Virus record (IMG/VR): IMGVR_UViG_3300025865_000006
Location: 1-64,000 of that record
From: a virus
DNA: 64,000 bases
Direction: 5' to 3' (one strand)
Positions within the stretch are counted from its first letter, which is position 1. The number at the start of each line of letters is the position of its first letter. This document shows, one piece after another, positions 14,421-24,200 of this stretch. The notes beneath the pieces are model-generated. The model was not told the origin of the DNA. It made no database searches and saw nothing but the letters and a program-made list of their open reading frames with translations. Both the position numbers and the translations under genes were made by a program.

Positions 14421-14849
14421 ATGAGTGAGGAACTTACATTTTATAAGAAGAACGTACCTTTCAACGTGGGTATCAGATTTAATATACAGGACTCAACTGG
14501 AATGGTATTATCAAATGCCAACTCCTATGTTGCAATTGAGAACACCAAGTTACGCGACTTTAAGATGGCTAATAGACATGCCATTGAAAAAGGATTAATT
14601 CTTGAGTCTAAAGAACCCGCAATGAATATAGAAAATGCTAACACCATTGATGACGAACAGGCAGCAGTAATTGTTAAGAACGTATTTGTTCTTAAAAAGA
14701 AGCTGACTGAGATATCATCTGATACTGCTTTGCTTAAACTTTACACAGCGGCTAAGGCCGCGAAGCGTTCTAGCCAAGTGTTAGAAATGATTGAGAATCG
14801 TTTAGCGGAAGTATCGCCCATACTAATGCAGGGCGCAGGAGTGGAGTAA
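14421..14849 (+). CDS. Hypothetical head-tail region protein, 142 residues
   Basis: First gene after the capsid terminator. N-terminal beta-like part (VPFNVGIRFNI) and C-terminal helices with Lys/Ala. Its place next to the connector genes suggests a head or joining role. Family not recognised. Confidence 0.6.
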   Translation: MSEELTFYKKNVPFNVGIRFNIQDSTGMVLSNANSYVAIENTKLRDFKMANRHAIEKGLILESKEPAMNIENANTIDDEQAAVIVKNVFVLKKKLTEISSDTALLKLYTAAKAAKRSSQVLEMIENRLAEVSPILMQGAGVE

Positions 14850-14851
14850 AT

Positions 14852-15343
14852 TTGGAAAATATGCTAGATATAGTTCCGCCCTTTAAGCGGCACCTTGGGG
14901 TATACCAAGAGGCTAAGGATACTGATTCTACTTTAGCCGCCTATCTTTCCGACGCTGTAGAGGCACTACAGTTTAGATGGTCACGAACGTATGCAATTAC
15001 TTTTATTCCACCTAACTCGTATTCGGTAGAACCGATGATTGCAAGTAAGGATAAGCGGCCTATCATATTGATGGGATCAGTTATCTATAAGATGGGTAAT
15101 CTTCAACTTGCCAACTTCCGTGATCAGGATTTCTCGTATAACCCACAACAGGGCCGACAGAACCCTATCCAAGTAGACGTTGAGGAATTGGCACGATATC
15201 TACCAATATATAGACTGGCAAAAGCCGTTACTGCCCCACTAAATGGCTACAGCAACATATACTCGTCAGAAAGTTATAACAGTTTTATCGCTGGCCTAAT
15301 GAGCGATGGTGGAGCGATTTGGGATAACTACAGCCTATTCTAA
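14852..15343 (+). CDS. Putative head-tail adaptor
   Basis: 163 residues. TTG at 14852 follows GGAG by five bases; ATG at 14861 is an in-frame alternative giving 160 residues. Helical start (LAAYLSDAVEALQFRWSR) followed by beta-rich middle, as in gp6-like connector proteins. Assignment rests mainly on position two genes after the capsid. Confidence 0.55.
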   Translation: MENMLDIVPPFKRHLGVYQEAKDTDSTLAAYLSDAVEALQFRWSRTYAITFIPPNSYSVEPMIASKDKRPIILMGSVIYKMGNLQLANFRDQDFSYNPQQGRQNPIQVDVEELARYLPIYRLAKAVTAPLNGYSNIYSSESYNSFIAGLMSDGGAIWDNYSLF

Positions 15344-15358
15344 AAATGAGGTAAAGGT

Positions 15359-16012
15359 ATGGATGTTACAATTCTAGTTCCAACATATTTTGGAGCGCCC
15401 CTAGTTACTAACTGTGTTAATTCGATAATGCAGCAAGTCATAAATCCGCGCATTCTAGTCTATAAAAACGATATTGGATGGTTGAAAGCATGTAACGAAC
15501 TAATGTCTTCGACTTTAACGGATGTTATTGTATTAAACGATGATACTATTATTCTTTCTGATATTGTGCAAGAGATGAGAACCCTAGCTTATTCCGATCC
15601 CAAAATTGGAATTGTTGGGGGAAAGTCTATCTCTCCTGACGGGCAGCACGTAAATAATTATGGGATATTCATAGCACCTGACGGTAATACTGCCCATAAA
15701 TATTACGGGGAAGATAAAAGCAATGTTACCGAAGTTGTTACTCAAAAGTCTGTAGAGGGTTCCTGCATGTATATAAAACGGCAGGTAATCAATGATATAG
15801 GACTGTTCGATGAGAACTTTGGTATGGGCTATCGGGAAGAAATTGATTATTGCTATAGAGCTAGAGAGAAAGGGTATGACGTTGTATCCTGTCCCACCGC
15901 TGAGTACATACACTTGGTTGGACAAACCTCTGCAAGACTCGGTATATGGAGCAATAAGCACGAGTACTTCATGTCAAAATGGGGCGATAAACTCGCCACT
16001 GGAAAAATATAG
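15359..16012 (+). CDS. Glycosyltransferase family 2, inside the head-tail operon
   Basis: 217 residues. VTILVPTYFG opens a GT-A domain, VIVLNDDTII gives the DxD-type metal site, GGKSISPDG and GSCMYIKRQVINDIGLFDE are rhamnosyltransferase-type motifs, and GYREEIDYCYRAREKGY is the acidic acceptor motif. It would transfer a nucleotide-activated sugar. Position between connector genes suggests that a virion protein is the acceptor, though modification of DNA or host glycan is possible. SD is GAGGTAAAGG. Confidence 0.85.
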   Translation: MDVTILVPTYFGAPLVTNCVNSIMQQVINPRILVYKNDIGWLKACNELMSSTLTDVIVLNDDTIILSDIVQEMRTLAYSDPKIGIVGGKSISPDGQHVNNYGIFIAPDGNTAHKYYGEDKSNVTEVVTQKSVEGSCMYIKRQVINDIGLFDENFGMGYREEIDYCYRAREKGYDVVSCPTAEYIHLVGQTSARLGIWSNKHEYFMSKWGDKLATGKI

Positions 16013-16021
16013 GAGAAGGAA

Positions 16022-17002
16022 ATGGGCAAGGTTCCAGTTAAGGGTGATTTAGCCATGTTTTATGGTGATATGCCGAACAATGGCAGCTATGACAATGGTG
16101 TGTGGCTTGACATTTTACAGGTTCCATTCATACAAAAAATTGACGAAGCACGAGATTATAATACCGTCATCCGAACGCTGTGGATTGACGCGAGTGGGTG
16201 GAGTAAGGAATTACGTGCCAGATATCCCGAAATGGTACAGATAGGGTTATCAGATCATCCACTATCTTCTCATATAAGTCGGCTGCCAGCCGATAAACAG
16301 TTTGATTACATTACAGATTTACAGTATTTAAATGGGCTAATGGCTTTGACCGAAGAGGAACGAAGCTGGTATGCAAGTGCCGTTCCCAGTATTCCAGTAA
16401 TCAAAGTTGGTCTACCCTTCCCTGTAGAGAAATATACTATAAAGTATAGCCATCTACAGGACTCCAAGAAAGAGTACGTAGGGCTAGGTGTGGGTGCGGC
16501 AGACAATGATAGAAACTTTATCTCTAACCTCCTAATCTTTAGAGCTTTGAGAAAGGAAAATCCAAATCTTGTTGGGGTATTTTTATCCGTTCCAGATAAG
16601 TTGATGGCTTATTGTACTTACATGGCCGACCACTTTGACGGTGTTTATATCCATAAGCGAGAGAGCATGGATTCATATATGGAGATGCTATCAAGATGCA
16701 AACTCGTCATCAGTATGACAGATAGAAACTCCCCCGGCAGGGTACAGGGTGAAGCAGCGTTTTTTAAAATTCCTGTTGTTGGGTCTAATAGATTAGAGTT
16801 ACAAAATGAGTTGTATCCTAATTATTCTTGGAGTCCCTTTGATCTTGAACCGGCTTTTGAATCGGCGCGGTGTATTTTAAAGGATCAAGTATCAGCAGAT
16901 TTCTATTCGCAGATTGCGCATGATACTCTAGTAGCGAACTATGACTATGTACCAAGTAAGAAGAAGTTTATGGACTTCTTAGCCAAAGTAAGAGGCGATT
17001 AG
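16022..17002 (+). CDS. Putative GT-B-like glycosyltransferase
   Basis: 326 residues, ten bases after the GT2 gene. The C-terminal half has the features of a nucleotide-sugar binding domain: YVGLGVGAADNDRNF, then LSRCKLVISMTDRNSPGRV and GEAAFFKIPVVGSN, resembling the GT4 E-x7-E region. The N-terminal half is less clear. It probably forms a two-step sugar module with 15359. Confidence 0.65.
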   Translation: MGKVPVKGDLAMFYGDMPNNGSYDNGVWLDILQVPFIQKIDEARDYNTVIRTLWIDASGWSKELRARYPEMVQIGLSDHPLSSHISRLPADKQFDYITDLQYLNGLMALTEEERSWYASAVPSIPVIKVGLPFPVEKYTIKYSHLQDSKKEYVGLGVGAADNDRNFISNLLIFRALRKENPNLVGVFLSVPDKLMAYCTYMADHFDGVYIHKRESMDSYMEMLSRCKLVISMTDRNSPGRVQGEAAFFKIPVVGSNRLELQNELYPNYSWSPFDLEPAFESARCILKDQVSADFYSQIAHDTLVANYDYVPSKKKFMDFLAKVRGD

Positions 17003-17003
17003 T

Positions 17004-17471
17004 GTGCCCTACACATTTAAGATAAACAAGGCATGGATGGAGAGAACCATCGTTGCTGTACGGGAAACCATAGGGCGTAACGTTACCTTCTACAATGTTG
17101 CCAGAGCGTCCTGCGGCCTCTGTACGGCCTCTGGATACTATGACGTGACTAATGACACCACTTTCTTTTTTAATTGTCCTATATGCAGTGGCCAGTACTG
17201 GATTAATACAGAGGTTGGGACAGAGGTTTTAGCCAGAGTTAGATGGTCCAGCGATCAGGCAATTACAGCAACTCCGGGCGGGAGATACTATTTAGGAGAT
17301 GCTACTGCAACAATAGAAGATAAATATTTACCCATAGCAGAAAAGGCATTTGCAGAAACGGGCAAGGTAGTCGTGGATGATAAGGAGATGCAAATCATCA
17401 AAATCATTCCCGAAGGCGCTATGGCTATTAACAGATACAAAGTAATCTTGAAAGGTTACGGAGATAAATAA
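17004..17471 (+). CDS. Head-tail joining protein with zinc site
   Basis: 155 residues from GTG, two bases after the previous stop. CGLC near residue 37 and CPIC near residue 58 can bind zinc; the C-terminal part is beta-rich (VLARVRWSSDQ, INRYKVILKGYG). Virion proteins of similar build join head to tail in many siphophages. Positional assignment. Confidence 0.55.
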   Translation: MPYTFKINKAWMERTIVAVRETIGRNVTFYNVARASCGLCTASGYYDVTNDTTFFFNCPICSGQYWINTEVGTEVLARVRWSSDQAITATPGGRYYLGDATATIEDKYLPIAEKAFAETGKVVVDDKEMQIIKIIPEGAMAINRYKVILKGYGDK

Positions 17472-17485
17472 GGTGAGGTAAGGAT

Positions 17486-17743
17486 ATGCAAGCAAACATA
17501 GTAGTTTGTCCCCATTGTGATAAAGAGTTTGTTCATAATAAAGTAAATGGAATTTCTTTAATCCAGGGGGCACAAGATATAGAAGCAAGAAAACGAGTAT
17601 ATATAAAGTTAATGCTTGACATGCTAGAGAGTAGAACAGATGCTAAAGCCTTTCCGGCAATCAAGAAGATTGTTCTGGATCATTTCAATGATATGATTCG
17701 TGACGTTCACACAATCTTGGGCTTCGGTGTAGATGCTGAATAG
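17486..17743 (+). CDS. Hypothetical 85-residue protein with CPHC motif
   Basis: VVCPHCDKEF near residues 7-16 is a single CxxC; the remainder is helical and ends FGVDAE. Ribosome site is GGTGAGGTAAGG. It lies between joining and tail-completion genes; role unknown. Confidence 0.6.
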   Translation: MQANIVVCPHCDKEFVHNKVNGISLIQGAQDIEARKRVYIKLMLDMLESRTDAKAFPAIKKIVLDHFNDMIRDVHTILGFGVDAE

Positions 17744-17754
17744 GAGATGATCGT

Positions 17755-18450
17755 ATGCTATCGTATACAATCGATTATTCAGATACAGCGATGTTTCTAA
17801 GTAAGCTTGCTCTTGAATCCGAGGCAGCTACCAGACTATTTTTTGCAAGCGCTGCCGGGCGTCTAAAAGAACTTCTTATAGAAACTGTTATGGAAGTAAC
17901 ACAAGATGGATTTCCACCAATATATAAAGATCATTTAATAGAGGTTATCAATGCTACTCCACCCATTGTGCTAACAAGTGCAGGGGTTGATGTTGATCTT
18001 ATGCTGTTGGGCTCTTATGAAGATTACACCAAGGGATTCCACAGACATGCTATTGATACAGAAAAACAGAGAATAGAACTTCCTTATGCAGGTCAGGGAT
18101 TAAAAAACGATGTTACTACAAGAGCAACTTATTGGGAAGATGAAGTTGCTCCTACATTTCTTTATGATGATACGCTATATAATAGAATAGAAGTGTGGGG
18201 TGCTTTAGCACCTGAATGGTGGGTGCTTCAAAACGGGTCAGAGTATGAGCCTAACGTAGACCCACAACCATTAGCAGAATTAATTGCTGCTAAGGCAGCG
18301 TACGAATTACCCGCGTTGTATGAAGAAATGCTACAAGAAGCAGTTAACTTAGCAGATCAGGGATTGGGGGTTAGACCCGGCGGTGGAACATACCACAATA
18401 TCCGTGGTGGGTTTGCTCAGAATACTGGACAGTTTTCACCAAGGGGGTAA
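17755..18450 (+). CDS. Putative tail completion protein (gp10-like position)
   Basis: 231 residues, helical N-terminus (MFLSKLALESEAATRLFFASAAGRLKELL, seen in part) and Gly-rich C-terminus. It occupies the HK97 gp10-type slot between joining protein and tail terminator. A family match is not certain. Confidence 0.5.
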   Translation: MLSYTIDYSDTAMFLSKLALESEAATRLFFASAAGRLKELLIETVMEVTQDGFPPIYKDHLIEVINATPPIVLTSAGVDVDLMLLGSYEDYTKGFHRHAIDTEKQRIELPYAGQGLKNDVTTRATYWEDEVAPTFLYDDTLYNRIEVWGALAPEWWVLQNGSEYEPNVDPQPLAELIAAKAAYELPALYEEMLQEAVNLADQGLGVRPGGGTYHNIRGGFAQNTGQFSPRG

Positions 18451-18456
18451 TAAATT

Positions 18457-18897
18457 ATGCCAAGTAAGTACATGGAACGGCGTTCCATTAGAAACAAACT
18501 AGAGAGCAATCTAGGCTGGACTGGAATAAATTACAGGGAAGGCTTTCTCAAAGACGCTGAAATCGTTGTGCCGTGTGTATCTGTATTCTTTCTACCCTCT
18601 AACTTTAAGGCACTACAAATGGGGCACGATAGTACTAATAGCGTTACCCGTATAGTGCAGATAGATTGCTATATGGAGAGCGAACCAAGAGCAGACGCTA
18701 TCTCAGAAGCAATAGCAACCTATATAGAAGCTAACCCCATCTCTATCAAAGATCAAAATGAAAATGAGGTAGGAGTGCTCTCTTCTGATACAGAATCAAT
18801 AACTTGGCAAACCGTGCCCCCGATTTTAACTAATCCGAAGATTATTAGATGGCGATCTATAATTAGAGCTACATTTCATGCTTATTATTATGAGTAG
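18457..18897 (+). CDS. Putative tail terminator/completion protein
   Basis: 146 residues with an alternating beta/helix layout (RIVQIDCYMES, EAIATYIEANP) typical of the small tail-terminator proteins that cap the tube. It immediately precedes the tail tube gene. A weak AGTCCG/CGGACT hairpin follows its stop. Confidence 0.55.
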   Translation: MPSKYMERRSIRNKLESNLGWTGINYREGFLKDAEIVVPCVSVFFLPSNFKALQMGHDSTNSVTRIVQIDCYMESEPRADAISEAIATYIEANPISIKDQNENEVGVLSSDTESITWQTVPPILTNPKIIRWRSIIRATFHAYYYE

Positions 18898-18972
18898 TCC
18901 GATACACTTAATTGGGCGGACTCTTTAGGAAAGGAAAGGTCTTATTTAGAATTTTAAAGGAGGAAGAGTCAC

Positions 18973-20151
18973 ATGGCAAGACGCCCAAGAATACATAGTA
19001 GAGACATTCAGCCGCTTTTGGCTACACCACAAGGTATGGTAGCAGTTGCAAGAGTGCAGCGATTCGATTGGCCACTAACTCTACCTACCACAACTATCGA
19101 TGAGTTAGGTCGAAAGTTACACGTAGGAAAGACACAGGAAACACCAACCGTAACAGTAACAGTGGAAGCGTTTGACGTTTCCCATAATACAGTTTCGTAT
19201 CTTACTGGATACACTCCCTCAACATTTCCGGCATCTGGTGTATCAATTACCCAGTTAAAGAATGTTGATGTTATAGGACAGATTAGAGATTCAAGTACCC
19301 TAGGTATTGTTAATGCTTTGTATGTTCCAAGAGGAACAGTAACAGGCATGGATGCTTCATTCGGAGTTACAACAAACTCTACGGTTACTTATACAGTTTC
19401 AGCAAACGCTAAGAAAGAATTAAAGAACCCCGTATACTATGAGTTACTTACTACAGGATCGGGTACAGCAGCACTAACCAGAGCACCATCATGGTTGCCC
19501 GTCACATCTGGATATCTTCTAAGTGCATTTAGAACATCAACAAATGGACAGGGAGTTTATCTAGACAATGAAATAGACTATACTGTAACAGGAAGCAATG
19601 TTAACTTCATAGGCGGCGCAGCAGGGGATGTTACTTGGGTTACTTACACAAGCACAGCAAATCCAACAGTACTGTTCCAGCCTCTTAATGATACTGATAC
19701 TGCTGCTGTTCAGGGCAAGTACGTACCGCTATCTATTTCCGTAAGTAGCATTCCTAGAGTGCAGACTGCAACTATTAAACTAGCCTACGCAGTAGAAACA
19801 CTCTACGAAATGGGTGGACTAGGAAAGCCAATTGGTAATGAGCTAGGAGTACCCAATGTAACAGGTGACGTATCCGTATTCAAGACAGATAACGATCTTG
19901 TTAATATTCTAACCGGCACACCATCAGCAGTAGAAACAAATATGGAGTTTGCTAGAATGGACCTTCCATTAAAGGTTCAGTTGAAAGACCCAAGAAATAC
20001 TGCAAACGTATTACTTACTTACTACGTGCCTTCAATCACAGTAGTAAGTGAGAGCGATACATCTCAGGTTAACGCATCGGTAATGGAAACATTCGCATGG
20101 GAATCAACAACAGGAGAGCTATTCGTAGTATCCGGTGTTGGTCCTTGGTAA
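18973..20151 (+). CDS. Major tail tube protein
   Basis: 392 residues behind AAAGGAGGAAG. Thr-, Val- and Ser-rich beta sandwich pattern throughout, longer than minimal tube proteins and so likely carrying an extra Ig-like domain. Strong ribosome site plus a strong terminator straight after it match a highly expressed structural gene, and the chaperone and tape measure follow. Confidence 0.8.
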   Translation: MARRPRIHSRDIQPLLATPQGMVAVARVQRFDWPLTLPTTTIDELGRKLHVGKTQETPTVTVTVEAFDVSHNTVSYLTGYTPSTFPASGVSITQLKNVDVIGQIRDSSTLGIVNALYVPRGTVTGMDASFGVTTNSTVTYTVSANAKKELKNPVYYELLTTGSGTAALTRAPSWLPVTSGYLLSAFRTSTNGQGVYLDNEIDYTVTGSNVNFIGGAAGDVTWVTYTSTANPTVLFQPLNDTDTAAVQGKYVPLSISVSSIPRVQTATIKLAYAVETLYEMGGLGKPIGNELGVPNVTGDVSVFKTDNDLVNILTGTPSAVETNMEFARMDLPLKVQLKDPRNTANVLLTYYVPSITVVSESDTSQVNASVMETFAWESTTGELFVVSGVGPW

Positions 20152-20194
20152 GATTTATTAGCAGCTAATTGGATAGTTTAGGTTACTAAACTTT

Positions 20195-20237
20195 AAAGGG
20201 TAGTTGGGCGTGAGCCTAACTACCCTTTATTATTTTT
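20195..20237 (+). terminator. Terminator after the tail tube gene
   Basis: A 15-pair stem, 20195-20209 with 20214-20228, one G-U, GTGA loop, followed by ATTATTTTT. The AGGAGG for the next gene lies just beyond, so any read-through still translates the chaperone. Confidence 0.92.
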
Positions 20238-20250
20238 AGGAGGAAAAGGC

Positions 20251-20961
20251 ATGGGAAGTATTCAAGACCTATTTAAATATAAAAGACCAGTAGAAATAAA
20301 GGACCCAAAAGGAAATACCGTAATGACGTTATGGGTAAGACTCCTTGGTGATCATGATTTAACTGAGTCCTATAGAATGGGACGCCTCGCTTCAGCAAGG
20401 ACAAGAAGGGAATTACGTAATACTGAATCCGACGAGTATATTGCTGAGGTATCACTTATAGAGGAAGGAGCATCTAAAGATTTAATCGAGTTAATTAAAC
20501 AATCTCAACAATCTGATGTAGTAACACAGGCTTCCTCAGCCATAGATCGAGAGGATATTCCTAAGATAGAAAATTTTGCTACTGATCCTGACGCTCCCAC
20601 TCTTGAAGAACAGGAGAAAAGAGATATAGAAGAGTTACAGAATGAGTTAGATTACCAGAATAAGGTTCGTGAGTATATAGATACCAGAAATTTAGAGATA
20701 GTTGAAAGACTACAGGCTATGGATAGAGGGCAGTTAATAGACGAATCTCGAAAGGCCATGTCAAATTTAAGGGCCTTAACTACATTTATTCAAGAAGTAG
20801 TAAATCAAAAATCATTTCGAGGAACTTATTTAGATAAGGAATGTAAAAAGAGAGCCTTCCAAGATTATGATGATTATCTTAATCAGCATTCTTCCTTGAA
20901 GACACAAATTGAGGCTGCATACCAAGACCTAGAAGTTAGCCCGGACGAATTAAAAAACTAG
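20251..20961 (+). CDS. Tail assembly chaperone, short form
   Basis: 236 residues, charged and helical (residues 120-236 especially). Position between tube and tape measure is the chaperone slot. Such proteins bind the tape measure during tail assembly and are not in the virion. Its last codons are the slippery site at 20952, so a fraction of ribosomes makes the longer form ending at 21251. Confidence 0.75.
   Translation: MGSIQDLFKYKRPVEIKDPKGNTVMTLWVRLLGDHDLTESYRMGRLASARTRRELRNTESDEYIAEVSLIEEGASKDLIELIKQSQQSDVVTQASSAIDREDIPKIENFATDPDAPTLEEQEKRDIEELQNELDYQNKVREYIDTRNLEIVERLQAMDRGQLIDESRKAMSNLRALTTFIQEVVNQKSFRGTYLDKECKKRAFQDYDDYLNQHSSLKTQIEAAYQDLEVSPDELKN
20952..20958 (+). promoter_or_regulatory. 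Programmed -1 frameshift site (A AAA AAC)
   Basis: The heptamer reads AAA AAC in frame, directly before the TAG at 20959-20961. After a -1 slip the frame is CTA GCA GAG ... and stays open through ATG 20982 to the stop at 21251. A GTGGTA/TACCAC hairpin (20968-20973 with 20990-20995) lies nine bases downstream. This is the layout of siphophage G/GT chaperones. Confidence 0.85.
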
Positions 20962-21251
20962 CAGAGGGTGGTATACTTAATATGGCTATTACCACTCATA
21001 AAGAAACAGGGTTGCCGTTCATAAAAGATATTGAGACAACTTCCGAGTTACCCCACACTATTTCTTTTGCTATAATGTTTGCTGCCAAATTAAATTCTTT
21101 TAACGAGTTGCCCAAAGATAAGCAGCCCCCTAGAGGAATTTATGATAAGCCATATAGGTTAGAGCAGTGGTTTGATGAGGTATTTGACAATAAAAATCCT
21201 AGAGAAAAGGAGAACACATCGATTGAATTTGATCCAAATGAGGTGGAATAA
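20958..21251 (+). CDS. Tail assembly chaperone, frameshift extension
   Basis: Read in the -1 frame from 20958, it adds about 97 residues to the chaperone, giving a fusion near 333 residues. It could also start on its own at ATG 20982 (89 residues). The acidic tail fits T-domain proteins that bind the tape measure, whose GTG start follows at 21255. Confidence 0.75.
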   Translation, partial: LAEGGILNMAITTHKETGLPFIKDIETTSELPHTISFAIMFAAKLNSFNELPKDKQPPRGIYDKPYRLEQWFDEVFDNKNPREKENTSIEFDPNEVE

Positions 21252-21254
21252 TCT

Positions 21255-24200
21255 GTGCCTGATATTGCGTTTAGGTTAACATCAGCAGGAGCATCAGCGG
21301 TATTGTCTAGCGTGGGCGATGTTGCTACGTTTGTTAGAACACAGAATGAGGCTTTACAGGCTTCAGCTAAATCGATGTTTGGGGCGGGAATGGGGATTAG
21401 TGGTTTAGGTAGTCAGGTACAGGCTCTTGGACCCACAATCAGAAGTGCTAGAGTAGAGTTTGATGCCCTTAACAAGTCGGCCAAAGTTTTTCAAGAGACA
21501 GGAATAAATCTTCCAACTACTAAGGCGGGAGTATTTGATTTCATGTCCACTGGTTGGGTACAAACTGCGACTGTAAACAGTGAAAAAGTAATTGGGGCAA
21601 TGAAAGGTGTTTCTGACGCTTCTCTAGAAATGGAAAGAGTGCAGAAAACTGTTGCTGCATCGACTGCTGCGCCATACCAGTCACAGATTGCTGCACTTCA
21701 GCAATCAACCACTGCAAGAGCCAGTATATTAGCAGGCTCTAAAGCTGAGGTAGCCGCTTATCAAGCAAGTGGAAAAGAAGTTACCGCAGCGATGAAAGGC
21801 AGAGTGGGAGGACTTACAACCTTCCAAAATGCCGAAACTGCTCAATTAGTTGCCTTACAGACAGAATCGGCAGCAAAAGTTGCAGGAGCAATCGAGGTTG
21901 GTGGTACAGAACAAGCTGATGCTATTAAAGCGCAAGCAGAAAAAATAAGGTTAGCAGAAGCACAGATGAAGTCTGCATATATAACGGCTGCTAATCCCGC
22001 ACCTACCCCTGCAAATGTTTCATCCACTCTTGCAGCCTCTCCGCAACTATCCACCATGCTGCAAAAGGCTGGCTTACAAATGGGAAACCTTTCCGGCACT
22101 GCCAACTTCAACCAACCATATGAAGACTTAGTTAGAAACGTAACTAAGGTTGGTGGATCGTTCACAGATACGGCAGGAAAGGTAAAGAGTTTCGGAGCAG
22201 AAATTGGGGCTAATGGACAAGTTATTACAAGATTTGGTGGTCAGTTATCTGGTATGAGCAACTTCTTAGCTCAGATACAGAGAGACTTTGTAAAGGTTAT
22301 TGAGTGGACTATTGCTACAACCTTTGTTATCGGTGCATTAGGTGCTGCAATGGGTGGCCTTAAAAATATCAACCTGATAGATCAGTTAGTTCAGAAGCTT
22401 GGAATTACTTCCCAAATGAGTACCGCACAAGCTAGAACATATTTTGATACCGTAGCACAAGTGGCATATGAAACAGCAACCCCATTAAATGAGATGTTGT
22501 CTTCTGTTGACGATATAGCCTTAGCAACCAAGAGAGCCGGGCAATCAACTGATGAATGGCGTGCTCAAATGAATAACTTGATGTTTGCTGTAGGTGTTTA
22601 TACTAATATTGCTGGTGTCGATACTGTTGCAGCGACAGACGATTTAACTGCTGCTATGAAGCAGTTAGGCTTACATGCTGATGATATGATAAACGTTCTA
22701 AATAAAGTTTCAGCGGTTGCTAGTGGTCAGGCCAACGCTATTGCAGAAATTATGAAGGGCCTATCAGTAATGGGTGAAACTGCTTCAACAGCAGGATTAA
22801 GCCTTGATCAAATGATTGGCTTCCTACAGGTATTAGGTCAGGTAACAGGCAAGTCTGCATCAGAAGTTGCGGTTTCTTTCAAGAACCTTGTTGGATCAAT
22901 TGACTCTACTGCATCTATTAAGATGCTAGATAAATTTAAGATTCAGGTAAAGGATGCACAGGGAAATGCTAGAGACTTCCTATCTATTCTACAGGATGTT
23001 TATACCGCTATACAAACAGGAGAAATACCTGCGGGACAAGTAAAAGCAGTTGAAAAGGCTATGGCCGGTGGACCTAGACGAGCACCTGATTTAGCAGCTA
23101 TTCTATCAAACTTTGCACCAATAGCGGATTCAACGACAATTGCTGCCAATGCTCAAAACAATGCCTTGCTTGCAAATGCTAAGATACTTGAAACAAACAG
23201 TGCTAAAATAGTCCAACTAAAGACTAAGTTAGATTCCCTTATGTTCGATACCTTTGGCCCTGCTATTAGGGATGCTATTACAAGTGTTTCATCTGCAATA
23301 ATAAAACTTATTAATGTTATTCAGGGCATTCCTTCGGGATGGATAGAGGGCGCAGTAAAAGTTGTTGCCTTTATAGCGGCTATTAAGATAGCCCAAATAG
23401 CAGTAAGCTTAATAACAAGTACATATAATGGCCTTAGTGGAATGCTAACAGGCATAATAGCAAAGACAGCAGAGTGGGGTGTAACTCAAAAAGCTGTTGC
23501 AGCAGCAGCTATGGATACAGAAGGCTTTCTTGCTGGTGGAGCAATGGGCGCAGCAGCAGGAACAAGAACCGCAGCGCAGTTAGCAACAAAAAATACAGGT
23601 GCAGGATTCTCAGTATCAGGATTAGTAGGTATGGCATCTAAAGCAATAATGCCTGCAATGATTGGTGCAACAGCAGTACAAGCAGTAGGCGGAAATATGC
23701 TTCAAACAATTGGTGGAGGAATAGGCGCTGCTGGTATCGCAATGACTGGTGCGGCACTTACGGCAACTGGTGTTCTATCTCCACTTGGAATTGCACTAAT
23801 AGCAGCGGGTGGGGCATTAGCACTATTTGCAGGAGATTCCAAAAAGGCTTCGGATGCTTTAAACGGTACTTCGGATGCTGTTCTATCGGCCGCTACAGCG
23901 TACACTACGGCTAAACTTAATACTACCTTGTTAATAGATGAGCAAAATAGTCTAATAGCACAGGTTGGTCAGTTAGGATCAGCTAAAGATACAGCTTCTA
24001 TGTATGCTAAAATAGATGCTGAAACCAATTTAGCGGATGTTTCCGCTAAGTTATCTGTTGCCAATGATGATCTAACCAAATCATATAGTGACCTTAGTGC
24101 TGCTATGGCAGAATCGGGAGGAAATATCCCCGGAATGGGTCCGGGGTATGCCGATCTAATTGCAGCCGTATCAGCAGGAACAGCAACCGCAGAACAGATT

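Noticed and set aside
18896-18922. Possible terminator before the tail tube gene
   Set aside because: The AGTCCG/CGGACT stem has only six pairs with a fifteen-base loop and a weak T tail.
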